Assembly: GCA_963788085.1 (NCBI GenBank)
Contig: CAWBFS010000020.1
Location: 1-64,000 of the forward strand
Direction of reading: 5' to 3'
Source: AP-15 sp963788085
GTDB lineage: Bacteria; Pseudomonadota; Alphaproteobacteria; ATCC43930; CGMCC-115725
Length of the DNA: 64,000 nt
Shown: one piece after another, positions 25,749 to 34,976 of the stretch
How the letters are laid out: every line of letters begins with the position of its first letter
Numbering within the stretch: position 1 is the first letter of the stretch
Position numbers and translations under genes: made by a program
The notes under the pieces: generated by a model
The model's input: only the letters and a program-made list of their open reading frames with translations
Database searches by the model: none
What the model was told of the DNA's origin: nothing

Positions 25749-27251
25749 CGGTCTGGCTCAGCCGAGCCTGGGTTGGGCCGTTCATCGTCGTTCCCGCGAA
25801 AGCGGGAATCCAGGGGTTGCAGGGCCCCGGTAATGGGCCCCGGACCCCCGCTTCCGCGGGGGTGACGGCAAAAGCAAGCGAGCTGAGCGAGAAACGCCGC
25901 TTCGTCTTCGAGACACCGCAGGTCCAGAATGACGCGGCCCGCTTCGATGCGGCCGATAATCGGGATCGGTGTCGCCCGCAAGTCGCGGGCCAGCGTCTCG
26001 ACCGCGCTGCCGGAACGAGCCGTCAACGGCCGCAACGCCAACGCCGCGCTCGGCAGCAGTGAAACCGGAAGCGCACCGCTGCCGATCTGGCTCTTGGTTT
26101 CGATCAGAGCGACCTCGGCGACATCGCGGAAAGCGCGCTCGACCGTGGGGAAGCAGCCGCTCTGCGAGCGCCCGGATCTGCTCCGCCGGCCGGGCAAGCA
26201 GCCGCAATGCCGGCAGGCGCTCGGCGAGACGATCGGGGTCGGCGTAGAGCCGCAGCACTGCCTCGAGCGCCGCGAGCCGGATCTTGTCGAGGCGGAGAGC
26301 TCGTTTCAGCGGGTTGCGGGCGAGCCTGCGGATCAGCTCGGCGCGGCCGACGACGAGCCCCGCTTGCGGGCCGCCCAGCAGCTTGTCGCCACTGAACGTG
26401 ACGAGGTCGGCACCGCGCGCGAGCGCCTCAGCGACGGTCGGTTCGTGCGGCAATCCCCAGCGCTCGAAGTCGACGAGCGAACCGCTGCCGAGATCCTCGA
26501 CAAACGGGATCGCATGATCGCGGGCGAGCGCGGCGAGCTTCGCCGTCGGCGCCGCCGCAGTGAAGCCATGGATGGCGTAATTGCTGGTGTGCACCTTGAG
26601 AACGAGGCCGGTCTGCGGGCCGATCGCCGCGGCGTAATCGGCGAGATGCGTGCGGTTCGTCGTGCCGACCTCGCGCAGGCGCGTTCCGGCCCGCGCCATG
26701 ATGTCGGGCAGGCGAAACGAGCCGCCGATCTCGATCAGCTCGCCGCGCGACACGATCGTCTCTCGGCCTTCGGCCAGCGTGTTCAACGCCAGCACCAAGG
26801 CCCCGGCATTGTTGTTGACCGTGAGCGCGGCCTCGGCTCCGGTCAGGCGCGTCAGCCAGCCCGCGACATGGTTGTCGCGCTCGCCGCGTTTGCCGGTCTC
26901 GATGTCGTATTCGAGCGTCGTCGGATCGCGCATCGCCTCGACCGCCGCCGCGATCGCCTCCTCCGGCAAGGGCGCGCGGCCGAGATTGGTGTGCAGCACG
27001 GTGCCGGTCAGATTGAACACGCGGCGCTGCGAGGGCTGCATATCGCGCCCGAGCGAAGCGGCGCTCTCTTCGAGAATTGCATCCACGGAGGCGGGGGCAT
27101 CACACCGCCGCCGCGCCGCCAGCGCCGCCCTGACCGCCTCGACAACGAGCGGCCGCCCGTATCGGGCGATCATCGCGACGGCCTCCTCGGATCGCAGGAC
27201 CCGGTCGACCCCCGGCAGCCCCAATCTGCCCCGGCGTTCCTCCGCGCTCAT
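25745..27251 (-). CDS. selA: L-seryl-tRNA(Sec) selenium transferase SelA, one frameshift and a repeat-coded tail
   Basis: About 500 residues. The PLP fold is clear: RRVFNLTGTVLHTNLGRAPL, VNNNAGALVLALNTLAEGRE, and the PLP-lysine segment ADLVTFSGDKLLGGPQAGLV. An extra G in a GGGG run near 26148 breaks the frame; homology resumes as TVERAFRDVAEVALIETKSQ and IIGRIEAGRVILDLRCLEDE. After LACFC the frame reads through a palindromic repeat (HPRGSGGPGPITGALQPLDS) to a TGA overlapping the selB ATG. Its ATG overlaps the selD stop. It turns Ser-tRNA-Sec into Sec-tRNA using selenophosphate. Confidence 0.94.
25786..25868. repeat. REPIN-like palindromic repeat inside the selA 3' end
   Basis: Two hairpins in opposite orientation: TTCCCGC-GAAA-GCGGGAA (25791-25807) and CCCCCGC-TTCC-GCGGGGG (about 25845-25862), separated by a GGGCCCC-rich centre. 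This type of element, translated as DSRFRGNDD or its complement, is common in intergenic DNA of alphaproteobacteria. Here it lies inside the open selA frame and adds about 30 residues. Confidence 0.75.
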
Positions 27252-29466
27252 TTCGCGGCAACCAATTCGGGGACCGGCTGCGCGGCGCCTGCCTCGAAAC
27301 GGACGCGCGGCTCGCTCCCGCTCAGGTCTTCGACGCGACCGATCAGTGCGGCCCGATAGCCGACCCTGCGCAATTCGGCGACGCAGCTTGAAGCGCGATC
27401 GGCCGGGACGCCGGCCAGCAGCCCGCCGGCGGTTTGCGGGTCGATCAAGAGTGCGGCAATCCGATGAAGCTGTGCCGCCGGATCGAGATCCGCCAGGGCG
27501 GCGATGTTGTCGGCGTGCAGTGAACTGGTGATCCCGCTGCCGAGCAGCGGCAGCGCGCCGTCGAGAGCCGGAATTGCCTCGGGGTCGAGAACCGCGTCCA
27601 TTCCCGAGGCGCGCAGCATTTCGAGGAGGTGGCCGAGGAGCCCGAAGCCGGTCACGTCGGTGCAGGCGCTGGCCCGATATTGCAACAGGCAAGCGGCTGC
27701 GGAAGCCGCCGACTGCACCATCGTCGCGATCGCAGCCTCGACCCGACGCGACGAGACCAGCCCGCGCGCCGCCGCGGCCAGGATCACGCCGGTGCCGAGC
27801 GGCTTGGTCAAGATCAGCCCGTCGCCGGCCCCCAATCCGGCCTTGCGCAGCAGCTTTCCCGGACGCGGCCGCCCGGTCACGGCAAATCCGAGAGGCAAGT
27901 TCGGCGCCCTCGGCACTGTGCCCGCCGATCAGCACGGCGCCCGCCGGCTCGAGCACGTCGAGCCCCCCGCGCAGCATGTGGAACAGGTCGTGCTCGACAA
28001 CCGGCGGGCGGGCCGGCGGCAGGGTGGCGATCGCCAGTGCGCTCTCCGGAATTCCTCCCATCGCGTAGATGTCGCCGAGCGCATGGGTCGCGGCAATCCG
28101 GCCGAAAAGATAGGGGTCGTCGACCATCGCGCGAAAGAAATCGACCGTCTGCAACAGCGGCGGCGCGCCGGGGAACGAGATCAGCGCCGCATCGTCCGGG
28201 CTGTCGAGGCCGATCATTACGGCGCCGCTCGTCGCCGGATGGAGCCGCCCCATGACCCGGCTGAGCACCGCCGCGGGGACCTTCGCGGCGCAACCGCCGC
28301 ATCGCATCGGGTCTTCACCCGGCTCCGGCTGCATTTCCGGCAATTCGCGATAGCGCCGCATCCAGCGGCGGTCGATCCACTCCTTCAGCTGCCACAACCG
28401 CGGGCCATAGGCGACAAACGGCCCGCGTGAGGCTACGGCCTGCTCGTCCCCGGTGCCGATCAGCGCCAGCGCGCGCTTTTGCGGCACGGCGCGCCGCAGC
28501 CGCTGCCCGCCGAGCGCGCGGCGCAGATTGGCGGCGAGCGGCGGGCCCTGGCGGACGGCGTAAACACCCGCCTTCTCGCGCGGATGGGCGAGCATCGTCG
28601 CCACATCTCCGGCGGCGAAGACTTCGGGTCTCCGGGCGAGCGTAGCCTGTCGTCAACCGCGATGAAGCCTCCGGCGTCAGCGGCAGAGCCGGTGTCGGCG
28701 AGCCAGGGCGCCGCACCGGCCTGGGTCACCCACAGCGCCTCGTCGAATTCGACCCGCCTGCCATCGGCGCAGAGCAGAACACCCGGCGCGACACGCACGA
28801 CGGCGCTGCCGGCATGCACAATCACCCGGTGATCGGCGAGGATCCGCTCGAACAGCCGGCGGACTCGGGCATTGTGCGACGGCAGCAGCGCTCCGGGTCA
28901 CCAGGGTTACCTCGACCGCGTCGCCCTTCAATCCGGCCAGGCGATGTTGCGCCGGCAAGGGCGAGCTCGACGCCGCCGGCGCCGCCGCCGACCACGGCGA
29001 GGCGCAGCCGCGGCATCTCGCGCGCCCGCGCCAGCAATGCCTCCCAGCGCGCCGCGAACCGGTCGATCGGCTTGACCCTGATCGCGTGCTCGGCGGCACC
29101 GGGGACATCGTCGGAGCGGGGGGCCGAGCCAATATCGATCGACAGAACATCGTATCGGATCGGCGGATGGGCGTCGCACAACAACACGCAATCGGCCCTG
29201 TCGAGCCCGATCGCTTCGTCGCGGATCAGCCGCGCGCCGGCAAATCGCGCGAGCCGGCCGAGATCGATGTGGCATTCGTCGAGCGAATAGTGCCCGGCGA
29301 CATAGCCCGGCAGCATGCCCGAATAGGGCGTCTCGACGCCGCGGGTAACGAGCGTCACGCGCACCCCGGGCATCGGGCGCATGCCGAAGCTCTTCAGGAC
29401 GTGCACGTGCGCGTGCCCGCCGCCGACGAGGACGAGATCCTGCGCAATCGCGACATGTTGCTGCAT
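27248..29466 (-). CDS. selD: Flavin dehydrogenase-selenide water dikinase fusion (NDH-SelD), four frameshifts
   Basis: About 735 residues. Residues 1-380 are a pyridine-nucleotide-disulfide oxidoreductase (DLVLVGGGHAHVHVLKSFGM; LRLAVVGGGAGGVELAL; later AAGDVATMLAHPREKAGVYA). The SelD domain follows: MRCGGCAAKVPAAVLSRVM with Cys, not Sec, at the catalytic site, GDIYAMGGIPESALAIATLP, CTDVTGFGLLGHLLEMLRAS. Frame breaks near 28950, 28893, 28638 and 27905; three are repaired by removing one base, one by adding one. SelD makes selenophosphate from selenide and ATP; the fused oxidoreductase may supply reduced selenium. Start MQQHVAIAQ is chosen at 29466. Confidence 0.92.
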
Positions 29467-29518
29467 CGCCACGACTATGCCCAAGTGCTGTCTGCTACTC
29501 CAGTCGTCGAGAGGAAAT

Positions 29519-30472
29519 ATGCAGATAGGGTTCAATCTGCCGATCAGTGGTCCCTTGTCGTCCCCGGATAGTGTGACCCGGATCGCGCAGCAGGGTGAGG
29601 CGCTGGGCTATGACTATTTGACGTTGACCGACCATGTCGTGCTGCCGAACCTGCGGGTGCCGGGCTACCCTTACTCCGAGAGCGGCGAATTCTTCGGGGA
29701 GGGCCCGGAACGCCGGCTCGAGCAGCTGACCGCGACGGCCTTCATAGCCGCCAAAACCACCCGCATCCGCCTCGTGCTGGCGGTGATGGTCGTGCCCCAC
29801 CGGCCGGCCGTGCTCGCCGCCAAGATGCTGTCGACGATCGATGTCCTGTCCGGCGGGCGGCTCGTCGTCGGGATCGGCGCCGGCTGGTTACAGGCGGAAT
29901 TTGATGCGGTCGTCGGTACGCCTTTTGCCGCGCGTGGCCGAGTGACGGACGAATATCTCAGCGCGTTCCGCAATTTGTGGACCGAGGAGGCGCCGCATTT
30001 CGAGGCGAACTGGGTCACCTATGACGGGATCTTCTTCGAACCCAAGCCGGTGCAAAAGCCGCACCCGCCGATCTGGGTCGGTGGTGAAAGCGGGCCGTCG
30101 CTGCGCCGCGCCGCCCGGTTCGGCGACGCGTGGTATCCGATCGGCAGCAACAGCAAGCATCTGCTCGACACGCTGCCGCGGTACCGTGCCGGGGTCGCCC
30201 GGCTGCGCCAGTTGACGGCCGAAGCCGGACGCGAGCCGGCGAGCGTCGCCCTCACCTACCGCGTCAAGCGCTACGGCGAAGCCGTGCCAGCCAAGGCTTC
30301 CGACGGCGAAAGGCGGCTATTTTCAGGGAGCACCACCGACATCATCGCCGATTTGCAGGCCTTGCGCGATCTCGGGGTCGGCGCGATCGACATCGATTTC
30401 GAGCGCTCCGATCTCGAGGATTCGGTCGCAGAGATGCGTCGGTTTAAGGAGCAGGTGATATCGCGGCTTTAG
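29519..30472 (+). CDS. Luciferase-like (LLM class) flavin-dependent oxidoreductase
   Basis: 317 residues from an ATG preceded by GAGAGGAAAT. The bacterial-luciferase TIM barrel is seen in MQIGFNLPISGPLSSPDSV, HVVLPNLRVPGYPYSESGEF, VLAVMVVPHRPAVLAAKMLS, LVVGIGAGWLQAEFDAVG-like (GIGAGWLQAEFDAV) and KPHPPIWVGGESGPSLRRAA. The subgroup is usually called F420-dependent, but FMN cannot be excluded. It diverges from selD with 52 bases between. Substrate unknown. Confidence 0.88.
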   Translation: MQIGFNLPISGPLSSPDSVTRIAQQGEALGYDYLTLTDHVVLPNLRVPGYPYSESGEFFGEGPERRLEQLTATAFIAAKTTRIRLVLAVMVVPHRPAVLAAKMLSTIDVLSGGRLVVGIGAGWLQAEFDAVVGTPFAARGRVTDEYLSAFRNLWTEEAPHFEANWVTYDGIFFEPKPVQKPHPPIWVGGESGPSLRRAARFGDAWYPIGSNSKHLLDTLPRYRAGVARLRQLTAEAGREPASVALTYRVKRYGEAVPAKASDGERRLFSGSTTDIIADLQALRDLGVGAIDIDFERSDLEDSVAEMRRFKEQVISRL

Positions 30473-30480
30473 TTCCGGGT

Positions 30481-31374
30481 TCAGCAGAAATCGCTGGCTC
30501 GAGTTGCGAGCGTCGACAGTAACGTGGCATCCGGGGCCTTGGCTGGAGGCGCCTCGCCGTCGCCGCGCCGGCGGTGGACCCTGATGCTGCCGTTCGGCAC
30601 TGTTGAGGCCTGAGCATCCCGGACGATCCTGTCCAACTGCTCCCACACTCCGTCGAGCGCCTCGGCGATGATCCGCGCGTCGCGCATTGTCTCCTCAAGC
30701 AGTTCCGGGCGCGCCCGCAGAACCACTTGCGTCATTTCGAGTGCCTCGGCGGCATGGCGTTCCTCCACATGTTGCGAAAAGCACTCCTCGAAATACGGTT
30801 CGTGCTTGAAATGCGGGAAATGTACGGACAGGGCGTCGGCTAGCGCCCGCATCCAGTGGACTGACAGCATCTCGACCGCGCACCACGCGCCGAGCGACCG
30901 CGAGTAGAGTTTGGGGGCCAAACGCACAAAATCGGCTGTTTCGGCTTCGAGATAGTGGCACAGCTCACCGAGTTCCCCGAACTCCTCGTCGTCCAGCAGG
31001 CAAGCTGCGCCGATGCTGCGAAACGCTCTGGTCAGCTGGTAATGATGAGTATCGCCGTCTGCGAGCCCGTCATCGTCGATGAATATCCGCAGCTTGCGTT
31101 TGCGCAAAGCCGGGCTGTCGAGATGCGGAAGATAGTAAACGGCCGCGCGGGTCGCGTGCATGGCCGACTGGTAGATCAGATGGATCTGCCCGAGAAGGGC
31201 TGGATCACGCGCCACAGCGCGGGGCGACGCCGCCAAGCGATGGAAAAACGGCATGCGCGACGGGCGGTGTTCCTCAAATATGACGGCCAATGCGTTTGGC
31301 AGATTCTCAATCGCAGAGAATATCGGCTCCGAGTGTCCCGACTTTCGACCAGTCGGGTCGTCATCCTTTTTCAC
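30481..31374 (-). CDS. Heme-oxygenase-like putative diiron enzyme (iron-containing redox enzyme type)
   Basis: 297 residues, all helical. Segments match the heme-oxygenase-like diiron oxidase layout: IHLIYQSAMHATRAAVYYLP, RIFIDDDGLADGDTHHYQLT (acid and His ligands), WCAVEMLSVHWMRALADAL (Glu) and FEECFSQHVEERHAAEALEM, an HxxExxH pattern. Residues after ~265 look disordered. I assign the fold from this ligand pattern and not from close identity; the reaction is unknown. It is divergent from an MFS exporter across a 192-base AT-rich gap, a setting common for small-molecule biosynthesis. Confidence 0.6.
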   Translation of the reverse strand: MKKDDDPTGRKSGHSEPIFSAIENLPNALAVIFEEHRPSRMPFFHRLAASPRAVARDPALLGQIHLIYQSAMHATRAAVYYLPHLDSPALRKRKLRIFIDDDGLADGDTHHYQLTRAFRSIGAACLLDDEEFGELGELCHYLEAETADFVRLAPKLYSRSLGAWCAVEMLSVHWMRALADALSVHFPHFKHEPYFEECFSQHVEERHAAEALEMTQVVLRARPELLEETMRDARIIAEALDGVWEQLDRIVRDAQASTVPNGSIRVHRRRGDGEAPPAKAPDATLLSTLATRASDFC

Positions 31375-31566
31375 GATAATTTCCCTCGGTTGTAGCGGGT
31401 GCCCTCAAAAGCCGCAGCCGAGTTCAGCTCCGGCACTGACCGCGGAGCTTGGTGCCGATCTGTAAACTTAAGGTTAATAATATAAAATCCAAAACTCGTG
31501 TGCCTAATTCATTCTTCATTTATCGAGACATCGTAGCGTCGGCTGTTTCCCGTATCGCGAGTGCCG

Positions 31567-32784
31567 ATGGAAACTGGGATTCGAAAATCTTCCGCTGCGA
31601 CCGGTGCATTCGCCCAGTTGGCGGTCGCCTGGCTAACGATGTTCGTGGTCGGCAGTGATCTGTTCGTGGTCTCGCCACTGCTGCCGCTAATCTCGGCCGA
31701 TTACGCAGTGCCACCCGCCTCGGCGGGATTGAGCGTTACCGCATTCGCGTTCACCTACATGATGAGCGCTCCGGCTCTCGGCCATCTCGCCGACCGGGTC
31801 GGGCGTGGCCGGGTCCTGACCTATTGTCTCTGCGCTTTCGGGGCAGCGAATCTCCTGACAGCAATCGCCGGGGATTTCACCTGGCTGCTCGCTACGAGGA
31901 TCGCTGCGGGCGCCGCGGCCGCCGGCGTGTCGCCCTCGGTGTATGCCCTCGCCGGGAGTGGCGTGCGACCCGAGCGGCGCGCCACCCGGCTTGCGATCGT
32001 CGTATCGGGTCTGTTGATGTCGCTTTCCTTCGGCACACCGATAGGCCTGCTGACCGCCGCGTCGCTCGGGTGGCCGACTGTCTTCGCCGCACTCGCCGCG
32101 CTGAGCTTTGTCCTCGCATTGGCCAACAACCGCATTTGGCATGATCCCTCGGCCACCAAGAGCCGTGCCGCGATAGCCCATCGGCTCACAGCGAGGGTCC
32201 TCGCTGCGGGGCTTGCTCCGACAGTGCTTTGGAGCACGGCGCTCTACGCCATGTACACCTATCTCGGCGAAGGGCTGAGCGCATCGGGTTATTCGGCCGA
32301 GCAAATCGCCGAGGTGATCCTGTTCTACGGTTGCGGGGCAATCGCCGGCACCCTGGTCGGCGGCCGCGTCGCGGACCGGCTCGGGGCAAGACTGACGATC
32401 TCGATCGGTCTCTTGGGACTCAGCTCGTGCCTTCTGCTGCTGTTGGTTGCGCTGCATCTCGGGGTAATCGTCAACGGCGCCTTTGGGCTCGCCTCGCTAT
32501 CGGCGCAGCTGTTCTTCCCGGCTCAGCAGCTCAGGCTGGCCAACCAGTTCCCCCACAGCCGCGCAGCGATACTGGCCTGGAACAACAGCGCCCTGTTCTC
32601 GGGAATATCGCTGGGCTCGTTGATTGGCGGGCAAGCCGTCGCGTTCGGCGGCTTTCAGACCGATCTGATAATCGCGGCGGCCATCGCCGTCGCCGCGTGG
32701 ATCACAAACCAGGATGGCTGTCGAGGCCACGCCGAGGCCGGTATCACGCTACCCCGTCCGCCCTTCGGGGTCGGGGCAGGCTGA
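31567..32784 (+). CDS. MFS-family transporter (drug:H+ antiporter-like)
   Basis: 405 residues with about 12 hydrophobic segments. The MFS loop 2-3 motif is ALGHLADRVGRGRVLTYCL and its second-half equivalent GGRVADRLGARLTISIGLL. FGTPIGLLTAASLGW is the antiporter-type motif in TM5. Start is ATG 31567 or GTG 31561. The 31375-31566 gap contains an AT-rich tract (TTAAGGTTAATAATATAAAA) that may hold the divergent promoters. The 3' end overlaps the histidine kinase gene tail to tail by 41 bases. Confidence 0.88.
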   Translation: METGIRKSSAATGAFAQLAVAWLTMFVVGSDLFVVSPLLPLISADYAVPPASAGLSVTAFAFTYMMSAPALGHLADRVGRGRVLTYCLCAFGAANLLTAIAGDFTWLLATRIAAGAAAAGVSPSVYALAGSGVRPERRATRLAIVVSGLLMSLSFGTPIGLLTAASLGWPTVFAALAALSFVLALANNRIWHDPSATKSRAAIAHRLTARVLAAGLAPTVLWSTALYAMYTYLGEGLSASGYSAEQIAEVILFYGCGAIAGTLVGGRVADRLGARLTISIGLLGLSSCLLLLLVALHLGVIVNGAFGLASLSAQLFFPAQQLRLANQFPHSRAAILAWNNSALFSGISLGSLIGGQAVAFGGFQTDLIIAAAIAVAAWITNQDGCRGHAEAGITLPRPPFGVGAG

Positions 32785-34678
32785 TCGTCACCGTTGTCCC
32801 GCAGCCGAGCTCGCTTTCGATGGCGAGCGTGCCGCCATGCAGGTCGACGACGGACTTCGCAAAAGGCAGCCCGAGACCAGCCCCCTGATGCGTGCTGTCG
32901 AGCACCGAATTCACGCGGTAGAAAGGCTGCACCACCAGCGGGATGTCCTGGGTCCGGATGCCAATTCCGGTATCCCGGATGCGAATATGCAACGCGGCCT
33001 CGTCGATTTCGCTCGATATCGTGACGCGCCCCCCTGCCGGCGTGAACTTTACCGCGTTGCCGATCAAATTGACGAACACCTGCTTCAATTTAACCGGGTC
33101 GCCTTCGAGCACCGGCCAGTTTGACGGATCACCGTCGATAATGATCAGGACCGCAGCAGCCGCAGCAGTCGATTGCAGCATCATCAGGCTTTCGGCAAAG
33201 AGCTTGCCGGGTTCCGTCAGTACACGTTCGATCTGCAGCTTCCCCGCTTCCACCTTCGCGAGGTCGAGCATTTCCTCGACGAGGGAAAGCAGATGCAGAC
33301 CGCTCTCGTGGATGTGCTGCGCGTATTCCTTATAGGCCGGAACGCCGATCGGTCCCATGATCTCACGATGCATCATCTCCCCAAACCCGATGATCGCATT
33401 GAGCGGAGTGCGCAGTTCGTGGCTCATATTGGCGAGGAACATCGATTTGGCGCGGTTGGCATTGGCCAGCTCGACCGTCCTTTCCTCGACGCGGCTTTCC
33501 AGCGTCGCGTTGAGCTCGCGCAGCTCGGCTTCCGCCCGCTTCTGTGCGGCGTAGCGGGCAGCCAGGGCATCAGCCATGGCATTGAAGGTTGCTCCCAGAT
33601 GGCCGATTTCCGATGCGGGGTGGCGAACTTTTACCCGCGAATCATAGTTGCCGTGGCGCCACTCCGTCGCGAAAGCCACGAGACCGCTTATCGGCTCCTG
33701 CAAGAACCTGCGCCCGCCGAGAACCGCGGCAAAGGTTGCCGCGAGCAGACCGAAAACGATCAGTGCGACGCCGCGGGCGGTCGCGCTGTCGATTGCCGCG
33801 AAGGCTTCCGCTTTCGACTGTCCGGCGCTGAGAAAGAAATCCCGCGGCGGCAGGGCGGCCGGGAGATAGCCGAATATTCGGGTGGCGCCGTCGACGCCGA
33901 CCGCCTCCTCCCAGCCCGTGGTGTTGCCGTCCATGATCTCTTCATGGCTTTTTCTCATGTTTTTGCCGACCAGGGCCTCGGGGTGCGGCAGTCGCGCTAT
34001 GATGTTGCCCTCGCGATCGGCAATCAGGATCGAGGATGTCGGCGACAGCCCTCTTTCTTTCAGATGTTCAGACAGCCAGCCCAGATCGAGCCCGGCGAAC
34101 ACAACACCCGCCGTGTGGCCGTCGCCGCGGTCGAATTTCAGCGCAAAGTGGATCATGCGCGCGCCGCTCGCCGGATCGGCCCAGTAATTGCCGACGGCGA
34201 GCCCGTCCTGCGCCATTGCCCGCTTGAAGAATGGCCTGTCGGCAACGGAGGAATAGCTCAGCGGGCTGCTCGAGCAAAATATTCGGCCGTCGGTATCCGC
34301 CGCTGCCAGCAGACTATAGTTCGCATACTGTGAGGCCAATGACCCGAACAGTGCGTTGCAGGTGTCACTCTCCTGTAACTTGACGGGAGTGAGTTGTGCG
34401 AGCGCAAGCAGCAATTGTCGAGCCCCTTCGCGCAGCTCGCCGATTTCTTCGCCGAATTGCTTGGTGATCTGCACGACTTGTTGGCGAATGTCGGTTTCGC
34501 TCGCTTTGCGCAGTTCATATTCGTTGTAAGCTTGGATGACTATTGCCGGGCAAATAGCGATCAAGACGAGGATAATCAGACGAACTGTCAAACTGATGTG
34601 CGGTATGCGCAGCCAGGCGGGTCGGCGTTTAACCGCTATCGTCTGGCCGAGCGCCGGGCTTGCTCCACGTGTGATCAT
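32744..34678 (-). CDS. Sensor histidine kinase with dCache-type periplasmic domain
   Basis: 644 residues. TM1 at ~30-50 (LTVRLIILVLIAICPAIVIQ), a periplasmic double-Cache-like domain (~50-280, with SSVADRPFFKRAMAQDGLAV), TM2 (GVALIVFGLLAATFAAVLGG), HAMP, then a HisKA domain with phospho-His in MSHELRTPLNAIIGFGEMM and an ATPase domain with N box (NLIGNAVKFTPAGG), G1 (DTGIGI) and G2 (GAGLGLPFAKSVV). It would sense a small extracellular ligand. No response regulator is adjacent. Confidence 0.92.
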   Translation of the reverse strand: MITRGASPALGQTIAVKRRPAWLRIPHISLTVRLIILVLIAICPAIVIQAYNEYELRKASETDIRQQVVQITKQFGEEIGELREGARQLLLALAQLTPVKLQESDTCNALFGSLASQYANYSLLAAADTDGRIFCSSSPLSYSSVADRPFFKRAMAQDGLAVGNYWADPASGARMIHFALKFDRGDGHTAGVVFAGLDLGWLSEHLKERGLSPTSSILIADREGNIIARLPHPEALVGKNMRKSHEEIMDGNTTGWEEAVGVDGATRIFGYLPAALPPRDFFLSAGQSKAEAFAAIDSATARGVALIVFGLLAATFAAVLGGRRFLQEPISGLVAFATEWRHGNYDSRVKVRHPASEIGHLGATFNAMADALAARYAAQKRAEAELRELNATLESRVEERTVELANANRAKSMFLANMSHELRTPLNAIIGFGEMMHREIMGPIGVPAYKEYAQHIHESGLHLLSLVEEMLDLAKVEAGKLQIERVLTEPGKLFAESLMMLQSTAAAAAVLIIIDGDPSNWPVLEGDPVKLKQVFVNLIGNAVKFTPAGGRVTISSEIDEAALHIRIRDTGIGIRTQDIPLVVQPFYRVNSVLDSTHQGAGLGLPFAKSVVDLHGGTLAIESELGCGTTVTISLPRPRRADGVA

Positions 34679-34845
34679 TTGCCCTATCTCCGAAACCCCT
34701 GGCGCCGCTCGGAATCGGGGTCGTCGCCCCGGACACTGCGGACAGGGGCTCCCTTGCTAGCCTGCAATCTGGGTACAATTGGTTAATAAATGCTTAATGG
34801 ACTATACCGCGATTTAGCGTTTCTTCGTCATCCGGATTGGATCCC

Positions 34846-34930
34846 GTGGCCGGGCTTGGCCCGGCCACCCACGTCTTTTTCGGCGGGATTGTTTTGGCAT
34901 CAAGGCGTGGATACCCGGGCCAAGCCCGGG
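34846..34930. repeat. REPIN-like pair of inverted hairpins
   Basis: GTGGCCGGGC-TTG-GCCCGGCCAC (34846-34868, a perfect 10-pair hairpin) and CCCGGGC-CAA-GCCCGGG (34914-34930, 7 pairs) face each other with complementary loops. They occupy the 298-base gap between the histidine kinase and the TauD-type gene, which is otherwise empty. Confidence 0.75.
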
Positions 34931-34976
34931 CAAGGGGTAGGTTATCGCAAGACCCACCTTATTTGAGCCAGGTTGC

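Noticed and set aside
25782..28604. A single 940-codon reading frame joining SelD to SelA
   Set aside because: The middle part has no homology to either protein; it arises because an extra base near 27905 throws selD into a frame that happens to stay open and meets the selA frame. SelD and SelA are separate, overlapping genes.
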